This document shows, in pieces, positions 55,854 to 64,000 of a stretch of 64,000 nucleotides of DNA (the first letter of the stretch is position 1; the number at the start of each line of letters is the position of its first letter). The DNA lies in the NCBI GenBank assembly GCA_965229505.1, contig OZ245881.1, positions 4,092,001 to 4,156,000 on the forward strand, given 5' to 3'. Under the pieces are notes generated by a model. It was given only the letters and a program-made list of their open reading frames with translations, searched no databases and had not been told where the DNA came from. Source of the DNA: UBA6059 sp040219045. GTDB lineage: Bacteria > Bacteroidota > Bacteroidia > Cytophagales > Cyclobacteriaceae. The position numbers were made by a program, and so were the translations under genes.

Positions 55854-58472
55854 CTACTCATTCCTAAGCACTTCACTTGGATTGGTAGAAGTCGCTCTCA
55901 GCGTTTGAAAGCCAATGGTCAAAGCTCCAATGACTGCTATAAAGCTGAATGCTATAGCCAATACGTCTAGCCCAAAATTTATCCGGTAGGCGAAAAGGTC
56001 AAGCCAGGCTTGATTGCCAAAGTAAGAGAGGGTGCCTCCGATGACAGTCGAAACAAGAATCAAAATCATGAAACCTTTGCCCAGCATATATACGATGCTG
56101 CCGCTGCTTGCACCAAGTATCTTGCGTATGCCGACTTCTTTAAGTCGGGTCTGAATGGAATAAGTGGCAATGCCAAATAACCCCATAGCAGCGATACTCG
56201 CGCTCAGAATGGATATGAGCCCAATGATATATACAATATCATAGAAGAATCCATAAAATTCGGCAATCTCCTCACTGAAGTATTTGTATTCAAAATCATG
56301 ATTGGGGTCAAATGCTTCCCATGTCTCCTCGAGTGCTATGATCGATTCCATATTGTTGCCACCCGTCAATTTCACTTGTGCTATTGTAAAGTCCTCCGGG
56401 TTGTAGCGCAGGAGCAGCGGCTGAATCTCCATGTAGAGCATCATATAATTGTAGTCCTTCACGACACCCACCACATTCACGGTAGTACTGTCTTTAATAA
56501 TGAGGTTCTGACCTATGGCATCCTCCAGGGAGCCAAAGCCAAATGACTCCACAGCAGCCTCGTTGATGATCACTTCTCGCTCTTCCGGTTGATTAGGAGT
56601 GAAGTTACGTCCTGCTATGAGTTCGAGTTCCAGATTGTCAATGTAGTCCTCGTTGACGGAGAAATAGTTGTAATCTATTGCTTCCTCAGTCGGCAGCTTC
56701 CTGACTTTTTCATCGAAATGCATACCGGTGCTGGGTATATTGTTAGTGCCGGATACAGCACTGACAAATGACAACTCATCTAGCTCAGCTTTGAAAAGCT
56801 CATACTCCTGACCCTGCAGAGCAATATTGACAATATTATCCCTTGCAAAGCCATAATCTTTCTCCACCATAAACTTAATTTGGCGGTAGACGAGCGAGGA
56901 TGAAGTGATTAGCACAATAGAGATAACCAATTGCACCACGATCAAGGACTTTCTCAAATTGAGCCGTGATATTTTCGGGATCCGATCCCCCTTGAGTGCT
57001 CTGACGGGCTGGGCCGACGACAAGTAAAGAGCTGGCAAGATACCAGTGATCAGACCAGTAGCCAGGCTAAATAGCAAAAACTGGAAATAGACTTCAGCAT
57101 CTGGCTCAAGCTTCCAATCGAGCAGCGCGCTCATGGTCAGCGATTCAAAAGCTGGTATCAACAGTGTTAATAACCCAATCGCTAATGCCAACGACAGCAA
57201 ACAGACCAGAATGGCTTCCACCACAAACTGGATGATGAGCTGAGGTCGCGTGGAGCCCATCACCTTACGAATGCCTACTTCCTTAAAACGGGTCAATGCT
57301 CTGGCCATCGTAAGATTGGCATAGTTAAATGCGGAGCAGACCATGATAAGGAAGGCCAGCAATACCAGACCATAGACAAAGAAGAAAGGCATGGCCTGGC
57401 CAATTTGATTACCCATCAATGGTCCTGGAGTAATATCCGTCATTTTTTGAACATGAAAGTCTACCCGATATTCGGAGTTTTCGTCATAGTTGTCTTCAGC
57501 AAGTTGAGTCAGGTAGTCATTCAGCGCTGATTGGTCATAGTCATCTTCCATCCTGAAGTAAACCCAGGCGCCACTGGTTTTACTCCAGTCATTGAGAGTA
57601 GAGGTAAGGATCTCCTGTTGCTCCAGTCCACGGACAGTTGAGAAGGAGGCCAGCGCTTCGAAGTTGATATGCGACTTACCAGGAATTTCGTCAAGCACCC
57701 CTGTGATTGTAAACTGACCAAGCTCTTGAATATCTAAGGTCTTACCTAATGGATTTTCGCTTTGAAAAAATTTCTCGGCGATTTCACTCTTAATCACAAT
57801 AGAGTAGGGATCATTAAGTGCAGACTCCTTGTTGCCAAGCTTTAGCTTGAAATCAAAGAGGTCGAAGAACTCAGGATCAGTAAAAAGGCCGTTGATGCCA
57901 ATCGCCTTGCCATTGTCCATTACTTCCCCCTGCACACCTCTTCTAAACCTTACTACGTCCTTCAACCCTGTGAAGTCATATTTGAGTTTCTCTCCTAACG
58001 GAACTGGAGTCGTGGCGAGGGGTATATCCACTTCCATATGGTCTCTCTCGTGATACACACGGTAGGTCTCGTTGCGATGTGTGTGAAATTCATCATAGCT
58101 CATCTGATCGTTGATCATTAGAATGAGTAAGAGACAAACGGCCATCGATACGGATAAGCCAATGATATTGATTCCAGTGAATGTCTTGTTTCGTGAGAAG
58201 TTGCGAAACGCAACAAGTGCATAATTTTTGAGCATGACGTGTGTGTTGTTTTGAGTTGTTGAGCTTTGGCGTCTGAGTGTAAATCGATTCATAAACAGAA
58301 TGACATCCACCCAGTATTTCCATTTGGCCTTTAGTGGCCCGTGTTGTTCAAGGTAGCAGGCATATCGCTCCTCAAGATCACCGAGGATGGGTTCTCTTAG
58401 TTCATTGCGGCAATACCAGCTGAAGAACTTTGTAGCCCACTTCGGTGGCGCTGTACTTGGCTGATCACCCAT
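55854..58472 (-). CDS. ABC transporter permease with permease prefix domain 2 (MacB/FtsX type)
   Basis: 872 aa from the ATG at 58472, which is 8 bases inside the PadR stop. The N-terminal prefix domain (PPKWATKFFSWYC, ILGDLEERYACYLEQHG) is followed by two MacB-core/FtsX units, marked by RFKEVGIRKVMGSTR and RLKEVGIRKILGASSG. Layout is the same as the 2755-5403 paralogue. The ATPase is not here. Controlled most likely by the overlapping PadR gene. An in-frame start at 58493 is possible but would lengthen the overlap. Confidence 0.88.
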   Translation of the reverse strand: MGDQPSTAPPKWATKFFSWYCRNELREPILGDLEERYACYLEQHGPLKAKWKYWVDVILFMNRFTLRRQSSTTQNNTHVMLKNYALVAFRNFSRNKTFTGINIIGLSVSMAVCLLLILMINDQMSYDEFHTHRNETYRVYHERDHMEVDIPLATTPVPLGEKLKYDFTGLKDVVRFRRGVQGEVMDNGKAIGINGLFTDPEFFDLFDFKLKLGNKESALNDPYSIVIKSEIAEKFFQSENPLGKTLDIQELGQFTITGVLDEIPGKSHINFEALASFSTVRGLEQQEILTSTLNDWSKTSGAWVYFRMEDDYDQSALNDYLTQLAEDNYDENSEYRVDFHVQKMTDITPGPLMGNQIGQAMPFFFVYGLVLLAFLIMVCSAFNYANLTMARALTRFKEVGIRKVMGSTRPQLIIQFVVEAILVCLLSLALAIGLLTLLIPAFESLTMSALLDWKLEPDAEVYFQFLLFSLATGLITGILPALYLSSAQPVRALKGDRIPKISRLNLRKSLIVVQLVISIVLITSSSLVYRQIKFMVEKDYGFARDNIVNIALQGQEYELFKAELDELSFVSAVSGTNNIPSTGMHFDEKVRKLPTEEAIDYNYFSVNEDYIDNLELELIAGRNFTPNQPEEREVIINEAAVESFGFGSLEDAIGQNLIIKDSTTVNVVGVVKDYNYMMLYMEIQPLLLRYNPEDFTIAQVKLTGGNNMESIIALEETWEAFDPNHDFEYKYFSEEIAEFYGFFYDIVYIIGLISILSASIAAMGLFGIATYSIQTRLKEVGIRKILGASSGSIVYMLGKGFMILILVSTVIGGTLSYFGNQAWLDLFAYRINFGLDVLAIAFSFIAVIGALTIGFQTLRATSTNPSEVLRNE

Positions 58473-58803
58473 AGGCTTTGGTGTCAAAAACAAAATTGGG
58501 AATCAGACTCCAAAGGTGATGTCGCGCATCTTTGGCTTCAATGAGCGCTTTTTTGCCAGCAGCAGTGATCACGAAGATTCGCTTAGGTCTGCCACCTCTT
58601 GCTTTGGTTACTTCTCCAAGCTGCGACTTTACGAGACCTTTCTCTTCCATCCGATAGAGAGCAGTGTGCACGCTACTCATCGTCACTGATCGCTGTAACT
58701 CTTCCTCTATGGCCTGCGTCACTGAGAGGCCATAGGCTTGCTCATGTTGTGCTGCTACGACGAGCAATACTATTTCTTCAAACTCACCAAGGTTGTATCT
58801 CAT
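58465..58803 (-). CDS. PadR family transcriptional regulator
   Basis: 112 aa. Opening MRYNLGEFEEIVLLVVAA, recognition segment SSVHTALYRMEEKGLVKS and wing GGRPKRIFVIT are typical PadR. It is the same type as the regulator at 2418, and both pair with a downstream overlapping FtsX permease. The 8-base overlap is identical in both modules. Confidence 0.88.
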   Translation of the reverse strand: MRYNLGEFEEIVLLVVAAQHEQAYGLSVTQAIEEELQRSVTMSSVHTALYRMEEKGLVKSQLGEVTKARGGRPKRIFVITAAGKKALIEAKDARHHLWSLIPNFVFDTKAYG

Positions 58804-59223
58804 CTATTTACCCATTTGTAAAAGTAATACGCACAACAGGTGGAAATGTTTGGGGTTCTCATCGTTGGTTAGTCGCTAAACCCATGATTCCGGTTACAGA
58901 AATTCAGTGAGCTACGTGGATGTATACTTAAGTTAAGCTCTGCGGGGATTGATCTAACAAATCGTCATTCCGGCCGGCTGGAAGCTTTGGAGGAACGACA
59001 ATACCGGAATCCGTGTGCTTAAATAAGCTGTTAGCCGTTTTGAGATTGCGCTGTTCGCAATGTCAGTTTTAGCCAAAAAATGAATGGGTCGTCACGCTTA
59101 CGATCAGATTCCTGACTTCCGCTACGCTCCATCAGGAATGACGAGCGGGCTTTGTTGATAACTTTGGCATACTTGTGAATATTACGCTACTTGAAAAGCA
59201 TAATGCAATTGGCACGAGTCGGG
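58804..59223. repeat. Gene-free region with palindromic repeat remnants
   Basis: Contains CGTCATTCCGG (about 58962) against CCGGAATCCG (about 59004), and ATTCCTGA (59107) against TCAGGAAT (59132), both imperfect inverted pairs. Also GTCGTCACGC and AATGACGAGCGG. These look like decayed copies of a short mobile palindromic element. I see no gene. The region lies between the PadR gene and the helicase, so both have room for their own promoters. Confidence 0.55.
58807..58822. promoter_or_regulatory. Short palindrome before the second PadR gene
   Basis: TTTAC, six bases, GTAAA, ending just upstream of the ATG at 58803 (minus strand). Much weaker than the first module's repeat. No perfect -7 element is visible. 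It is only a candidate operator. Confidence 0.3.
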
Positions 59224-61449
59224 CTAATCGTTTTGCTTCTTTGCTTCAAGAGTTTCATACACCAAAGCCAGTTTGATATCGGCATAGCTATACTCATCAC
59301 CCAGCTTGGACTTGATTTCACTCATACCTTCGGCACCTGTGGCTTTGACCTTCAGGATATTCTCAAGCTTTTCCTTCTCTATCAGTTCCAGTGCATCAAG
59401 CTTGCCAGCTTCTACAAACTGGGTGAGGTGTCCCATGATGGTGGCAGGTACGAAACCACGTGCCTCTGCAACTTCTTCCACAGACTTGCCTTCTTTGAAA
59501 AGTTCAAACGAGACTTCTGCTGTTGGCCGCTTTTTCTCAGGAGTGACTTTTTTCACCTCGAATCCCGGGCGGTGGGTATATTCTTCAAGTTGTGCCTTGT
59601 CCAGTGTGGTGTTCTTGATGGAGGCCTTCACAACGAGGCTAAGTTTTTGAATTAGCTTGGACTGATTCAAGTAGAGTGATTCCAACTCATCGAGTTCCTT
59701 CAGATATTTCTTAACCTGCCCAGCGGACTTTAGCGATTGCTTGTGTGATCTAATAGTCTCTACATGCACGAATAACTGTGTTTCAAAATAAGCTTCAGCT
59801 TTGTCCATTCGTTCAGCGAGTGCTTCAAGCGGATCTGGCTGCTGCATAATCTGATTGATTTGCTGAGTGAACTTTTGTCCGACTTCCTTCAATGGCAAGG
59901 TAGCGGTGACGAGATCCCGTGTCCATTGAAGATGCTTTTGCTTGGCAGATCGATTAGTCGATTTGTCAAAAGTCGTCAGATGTGCCTGTAGATCACTCAT
60001 CAATCGGCTAAAGTCCAGAGTGGTTCTTGACAGGTTGATAATGAATTGTTGCCTGTGGGCTAACAGTTTGCTCTTCAACTCTTCCTCCGAGGCAAAATCC
60101 CGCAGAAATGCATCCAGCGATTCATCTGTATCCGGCGGATTTTCCGGTAGGCGAGAGGACAACACCAAACCATCAAGTGAGGTGAGCCGTGAGAGCGCCA
60201 CATACAGCTGGCCCGGCGCGAACGTCCCCGAAAGGTCGAGTATGGCTTTATCAAACGTCAAACCCTGGCTTTTGTGGATCGTAACCGCCCATGCCAGCTT
60301 CAGAGGGTATTGTTCGAAGCTGCCGAGGTAGACTTCTTCCACGGTGTTCGTATCGGTGTTGAGTGTGTAGCGCTTGTTTTCCCATTTATGCTTCGCCACG
60401 TTGACTGTGACCCCATCGTCCAGCGTAACCTGGAGATCGTCGTTGGACACCTTTGTTAGCTTGCCGATCTTGCCATTGTAATATTTACCCTCCAGATCCG
60501 GATCGCCTTGAGGGGCATTTTTGATGAACATGACCTGTGCACCCTCTTTGAAATCGAGGGTGTAGCCAGTAGGGTACATGTGCTCGGGAAAGTCACCTTC
60601 TACTGTGGCAGATAAGCTGGTTTGTCTGGTCTTCAATTGCAAGAGTCGCTGCTCATTGATACTGTCGGCCTTGTAGTTGTGAGTAGTCAGGTAGATATAG
60701 CCATCGTACTCCTTGCCCTTAGTATTTGGAGCATAGTGTTCATTGAGCAGCGCTAGTTGTACTGGGGTCTGCTCATTGTGTCTGAAGGCGTTGAGCAGGT
60801 CAATGAAGGTAACATCACTCTGGCGATAGATCTTTTGAAGGGCGATCTGTATGGGAGGATTTTCCGATAGGGCCCGGGCTTCAAAGAAATAGCCACTGGG
60901 ATAGTAAGGTCTGAGCAAACCGGCATCTTCATCTCTGATGACCGGCGGCAGCTGCATTAAGTCGCCAATGAAGAGGACTTGTAATCCGCCAAATGGTTGA
61001 TTGCGTTTTTTGCGCAACACACGCAGGGTCTGATCAATGCAGTCGAGGAGATCCGCGCGCAGCATACTCACTTCATCAATAATCAACAGCTCGATCTGTT
61101 GAAGAAGTTTTATTTTGTTTTTGTTGAATCGGGCGTTCTGAAACAAGGTCTGAGGAGTCGTTACGGAAGTGTTGGTTGCCTGAAATGGTCGGTTTTCCGG
61201 TAGGTAGACCCCAAAGGGTAGCTGCAACAAGGAATGCAGTGTCACCCCTTCGGCGTTGATGGCGGCTATGCCCGTAGGTGCTGCGACCACTACCGCCTTG
61301 TGCGTATGTCGGATGATGTGCTTGAGCAAAGTAGTCTTGCCCGTACCTGCCTTGCCAGTGAGGAAGACATGACGATCGGTCATGTTGATATAGTCTATGG
61401 CCAGACGGGCAATCTCTGAGAACTCCAGATGAGGTTTTTCCTGCTCCAT
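59224..61449 (-). CDS. Pif1/RecD-like helicase with C-terminal helix-turn-helix
   Basis: 741 aa. The Walker A motif is FLTGKAGTGKTTLLKHI, the Walker B motif IDEVSMLRADLL, and later motifs include TIHKSQGLTFDKAI and LYVALSRLTSLDGL, as in Pif1/RecD2 SF1B helicases. The C-terminus is a helix-turn-helix of the HTH_40 type (FELFKEGKSVEEVAEARGFV). It probably unwinds DNA with 5'-3' polarity. Three copies of the TTCCGRTAGG word are in this gene. Upstream is 81 bases to the WD40 gene, divergent. Confidence 0.88.
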   Translation of the reverse strand: MEQEKPHLEFSEIARLAIDYINMTDRHVFLTGKAGTGKTTLLKHIIRHTHKAVVVAAPTGIAAINAEGVTLHSLLQLPFGVYLPENRPFQATNTSVTTPQTLFQNARFNKNKIKLLQQIELLIIDEVSMLRADLLDCIDQTLRVLRKKRNQPFGGLQVLFIGDLMQLPPVIRDEDAGLLRPYYPSGYFFEARALSENPPIQIALQKIYRQSDVTFIDLLNAFRHNEQTPVQLALLNEHYAPNTKGKEYDGYIYLTTHNYKADSINEQRLLQLKTRQTSLSATVEGDFPEHMYPTGYTLDFKEGAQVMFIKNAPQGDPDLEGKYYNGKIGKLTKVSNDDLQVTLDDGVTVNVAKHKWENKRYTLNTDTNTVEEVYLGSFEQYPLKLAWAVTIHKSQGLTFDKAILDLSGTFAPGQLYVALSRLTSLDGLVLSSRLPENPPDTDESLDAFLRDFASEEELKSKLLAHRQQFIINLSRTTLDFSRLMSDLQAHLTTFDKSTNRSAKQKHLQWTRDLVTATLPLKEVGQKFTQQINQIMQQPDPLEALAERMDKAEAYFETQLFVHVETIRSHKQSLKSAGQVKKYLKELDELESLYLNQSKLIQKLSLVVKASIKNTTLDKAQLEEYTHRPGFEVKKVTPEKKRPTAEVSFELFKEGKSVEEVAEARGFVPATIMGHLTQFVEAGKLDALELIEKEKLENILKVKATGAEGMSEIKSKLGDEYSYADIKLALVYETLEAKKQND

Positions 61450-61530
61450 AACGCAAAGTGAAATTATAGAATGAGTCGCATTTTATGCCCAAATGTTTGA
61501 ACTATCCACGTTTAATCTTGAAATTGGTGA

Positions 61531-64000
61531 ATGCAAAGAAGACATTACCTTGATAGAAATCTGATCGTCCTTCTTCATCTGATATTGGCGACTTGTCTTT
61601 CGGCTGTCGCTCAAGACTATAAACCCAAGATTAATCTTAATATTAACGGTCACAACGGCAAGGTGAATGACCTTCTGTTTTTGCCAGATGGCCAACGGTT
61701 CATTTCGATATCCGAAGATAAATCAGTAAAGATATGGGATGCTGCTACCCTTGAAGTCATCGAGCGGCTTGATACGGAGTATGGGCCAGGCTATCAAGGT
61801 GTTTTTTACAGCGGTGCATTAAGTCCGGATGGTAAATACCTCGCCCTGGGGGGACTACCGCTGAATGAGATGGAGGAGAACTACCTCATCGTCATTGATA
61901 TTGAAAATAAGAAAATCATAGGTCCGGTAGAGGGACATTATGATGCCGTCTCGGACATTGTATTTGATGATAGCGGGGAATTCATTTTTAGCGGAGGAAT
62001 GGGTAATGTGCTCAGCATCTGGAAACTGAAAAATGGAACACTTGAGCTTTTCTCTCAAACGGATATGGGCAGCTATGTCAATGCGCTGGGCTATGATCCC
62101 AGCACCAAGTCTGTGGCGGTCGCCACTGGGAGCAATGTGGTGACTTTTCTGGATATGACAGCCATACTCGAGGGTGGTGATGATTTCGATGCGTCCGAGG
62201 GCATTGTGCACGATGGAGAGATCAACAGACTGGCATACTCGTCGACAGGCAGATACATTGCTACGTCCAGTGTCAATGGTGAAGTACAGGTGACCGATGC
62301 ATCCGGCAACACCATCTTTCAGAATGACGAGTTGGGTGTACTGGTTAATGCGCTTTCATTTTCAGCCGACGCTAAGTACCTAATGATGATGGATCTGGAG
62401 GGTACGGCTAAGTTGGTCGATCTAACCAAGCGTGGAATCATTAAAGAGTTTAAAGCGCACGACAATGCCGTCTTTTCCATGTCATTTGATCCGACGACCG
62501 ACAGCTATGAAGTGATTTCGTCTGGCGGTATCAACAATGGTATTGTGCGCTGGGATGCCCTATCGGGAAAGGCATTGACCAGCCTCTCAGGTGAGGGCAG
62601 AGCCGTACAATCAATGGCTTTTGTTGACAGCAGTAGCCTAAGGGTTAACTACTTCTCCAACAATGACGGTGAAGATGCTTCGATCATTTTTGACTTCAAG
62701 AACTTTGTGCCAAAGAAAATGGCAGGTGAGGGCAGTGCTATCGCCAATCAGAAAAAGAATATCACCCAGATAGACGAATATACCCTAAGGGCGAAATCAG
62801 GAAGGATTTCTAATGATCCTTCTGCAGATGGTCGTATTCTAGAGTTTATCTCAGATGCTTCGGGACATGTTTTTGTTGGAAGTGACTTCTCCCTAAAGGA
62901 ATATGACGGTTCTGGTAAACTGGTTCGAGAATTCATCGGTCATGCCGGGGGAGTGAGAGCATTGTCGCTGAGTCCCGGAGGTCAATATTTGTCTTCCGGT
63001 GGTGAGGATCAGAAGGTATTGCTTTGGAAGCTTGATGAAGCGGGGAAATTCCCAAGTGTGGGCGAGTATTTTACGCCGGAGGCTTTCTCAAGTGTTAAAA
63101 TTGGTGGTGTTGAAGAGCTGCTCGATCAGAACAATCCTGAAGCATGGCAGAAACTCATGAGAGCGCTGGAAAAGACTCAGCCAAAGCTTTACAAAGAACT
63201 GAACGGTACCTACCCATATCTCCACGTTTCAACGCATCCGTTTATGACGCTCTTCTTAGCAGATAATGGAGAATGGATCACCTGGACTGAGGAGGGCTAT
63301 TTCCACTGCAGTTCTGACGGAGCTAAATTGTTTGGCTGGCACATCAATCGCGGTATTTCTTCTCTTGCTGACTTCTACACAGCCGAACAGTATTTTGATA
63401 TCCTTTATGAACCAGAGCTATTGATAAGGTCATTCGATAGTGGTGACCGAATATCTGAGCTACTCTCCCAGGCAGGAGAAGGTACTTTTACGATTGATAT
63501 CTCAGAGCGACCCTCCGTGGCAGTTTTTAACTTGTCCCAAGTACGACTCAACCGAGACCCTAAGATAAACTTTAGTAAAGGCGAGTATCGGACATCCCAG
63601 AGAGAAGTCGAAGTGACCATTGATGTGTATAATGGTGGTAGCGGATTTTCCGAGCTCAACTTATTCCAAAATGGCAAGCTGGTGGTCAGCGATACCGATT
63701 TTGAAGAAGTTCCGGTAGGTCAGTATGTAACGAAGAAGTACGAACTGTCACTAGTCAATGACCTCAATACCTTCAGTGTACTGGTTAAGAATAAGCAAAA
63801 AATCGACTCACGGCCTAATGAATTCAAACTGCAGTATACAGGTGAGGTAATCGCAACTTCAAGCCTTTATGTACTGGCCATCGGTATCAACCAGTACAAG
63901 AATGAAAGGTACAACCTCAACTATGCCTATGATGATGCCATATCATTTGTTGAGGAGCTGAAGCTTAAAGGAGGCGAGATCTACCGTGAGATTAAGGTAG
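61531..64000 (+). CDS. Secreted WD40-repeat caspase-like protein (partial)
   Basis: The ATG at 61531 opens a frame that runs off the window end after 823 codons. Signal peptide ends near L-S-A-V-A-Q. WD40-like blades follow, for example DKSVKIWDAATLE, GGMGNVLSIWKLK and GGEDQKVLLWKLDEAGKF. After a long linker with beta segments, a caspase-fold start appears near residue 780: YVLAIGINQYKNERYNLNYAYDDAISF. The catalytic His and Cys would lie beyond 64000. Bacteroidota WD40-caspase proteins are known but their function is not. It is divergent from the helicase gene. Confidence 0.8.
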   Translation, partial: MQRRHYLDRNLIVLLHLILATCLSAVAQDYKPKINLNINGHNGKVNDLLFLPDGQRFISISEDKSVKIWDAATLEVIERLDTEYGPGYQGVFYSGALSPDGKYLALGGLPLNEMEENYLIVIDIENKKIIGPVEGHYDAVSDIVFDDSGEFIFSGGMGNVLSIWKLKNGTLELFSQTDMGSYVNALGYDPSTKSVAVATGSNVVTFLDMTAILEGGDDFDASEGIVHDGEINRLAYSSTGRYIATSSVNGEVQVTDASGNTIFQNDELGVLVNALSFSADAKYLMMMDLEGTAKLVDLTKRGIIKEFKAHDNAVFSMSFDPTTDSYEVISSGGINNGIVRWDALSGKALTSLSGEGRAVQSMAFVDSSSLRVNYFSNNDGEDASIIFDFKNFVPKKMAGEGSAIANQKKNITQIDEYTLRAKSGRISNDPSADGRILEFISDASGHVFVGSDFSLKEYDGSGKLVREFIGHAGGVRALSLSPGGQYLSSGGEDQKVLLWKLDEAGKFPSVGEYFTPEAFSSVKIGGVEELLDQNNPEAWQKLMRALEKTQPKLYKELNGTYPYLHVSTHPFMTLFLADNGEWITWTEEGYFHCSSDGAKLFGWHINRGISSLADFYTAEQYFDILYEPELLIRSFDSGDRISELLSQAGEGTFTIDISERPSVAVFNLSQVRLNRDPKINFSKGEYRTSQREVEVTIDVYNGGSGFSELNLFQNGKLVVSDTDFEEVPVGQYVTKKYELSLVNDLNTFSVLVKNKQKIDSRPNEFKLQYTGEVIATSSLYVLAIGINQYKNERYNLNYAYDDAISFVEELKLKGGEIYREIKV

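Larger units (their letters stand above)
1485..63719. repeat. Dispersed 10-base word TTCCGRTAGG (reverse complement CCTAYCGGAA)
   Basis: TTCCGGTAGG on the plus strand at 26012, 26564, 35255, 38898, 41859, 49504, 60142, 61195, 63710; reverse complement at 7636, 19312, 27090. TTCCGATAGG at 23811, 34359, 60862; reverse complement at 1485, 2573, 17431. Forms with one extra C at 16839, 39408; reverse 7689, 11162, 62559. All lie in coding regions. The coding strand mostly reads CCTAYCGGAA. Eleven of the 18 exact sites encode Leu-Pro-Glu or Leu-Ser-Glu (CTA-YCG-GAA); the other seven use other frames. Counted by eye, so some may be missed. Confidence 0.75.

Noticed and set aside
1..64000. tRNA, rRNA or transposase genes
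   Set aside because: I scanned for T-loop-like GGTTCGAATCC, rRNA-like stretches and DDE-type or serine-recombinase proteins and saw none.

Overview
The window looks like chromosome of a marine or soil member of the Bacteroidota, most like Cytophagales. The evidence is a FecI-type sigma factor / FecR anti-sigma / STN-TonB receptor / DUF4249 lipoprotein operon, permease-prefix-domain-2 ABC permeases each preceded by a PadR regulator, a family-1 Bacteroidota ECF sigma factor, a DUF5916 protein, a DUF2911 protein, a GH97 alpha-glucosidase, an RluA N-terminal domain of the Bacteroidota type, and a secreted WD40-caspase protein. Shine-Dalgarno sequences are weak, GTG and TTG starts are common, and one clear TAnnTTTG -7 element is visible. 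I see no rRNA, tRNA, CRISPR array, phage or transposase gene.

Layout. 0-5.4 kb: end of an OmpA-like gene, a secreted D-aminoacylase-like amidohydrolase, a DUF2721 membrane protein, then a PadR-ABC permease pair behind a perfect 18-bp inverted repeat. 5.4-7.2 kb: an outer-membrane protein and a serine-hydrolase-like lipoprotein that lacks its SxxK motif. 7.2-12.4 kb: the ECF sigma / FecR / TonB receptor / DUF4249 operon. 12.4-15.6 kb: a gene-poor gap with two small ORFs, a DUF2911-TPR protein, a SiaB-like kinase and a coiled-coil membrane protein. 15.6-17.7 kb: an esterase, uppP and a DksA-like zinc finger on the minus strand. 18-19.7 kb: asnB. 19.7-28.4 kb: a minus-strand run holding a membrane hydrolase-like protein, an S10 peptidase, an FMO, a Tat-exported sugar isomerase-like protein, a lipoprotein and a large sortilin/BNR protein. 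28.6-42.3 kb: an AraC regulator with a membrane domain, a TPR protein, an MscS channel, hrpB, an SBF transporter, an acyl-CoA synthetase, an MFS transporter and a DUF5916 protein.

42.4-47 kb is the most unusual block: two tandem paralogous ATP-grasp-like proteins, a secreted HtrA-PDZ protein that has lost its catalytic His and Ser, and a LanC-like lipoprotein without the zinc-ligand motifs. All four are on the plus strand. 47-55.7 kb holds housekeeping and accessory enzymes, including a GH97 enzyme with its three catalytic glutamates and a stand-alone RluA N-terminal domain without the synthase domain. 55.8-58.8 kb is a second PadR-ABC permease pair built like the first, with the same 8-bp gene overlap. 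59.2-61.4 kb is a Pif1/RecD-like helicase, and from 61.5 kb a secreted WD40-caspase protein runs off the edge.

At the sequence level the strongest unexplained signal is a 10-base word, TTCCGRTAGG (reverse complement CCTAYCGGAA). I found 18 exact copies, plus five copies with one extra C, all inside coding regions and in several reading frames. Less than one is expected by chance. All counts here come from reading by eye.
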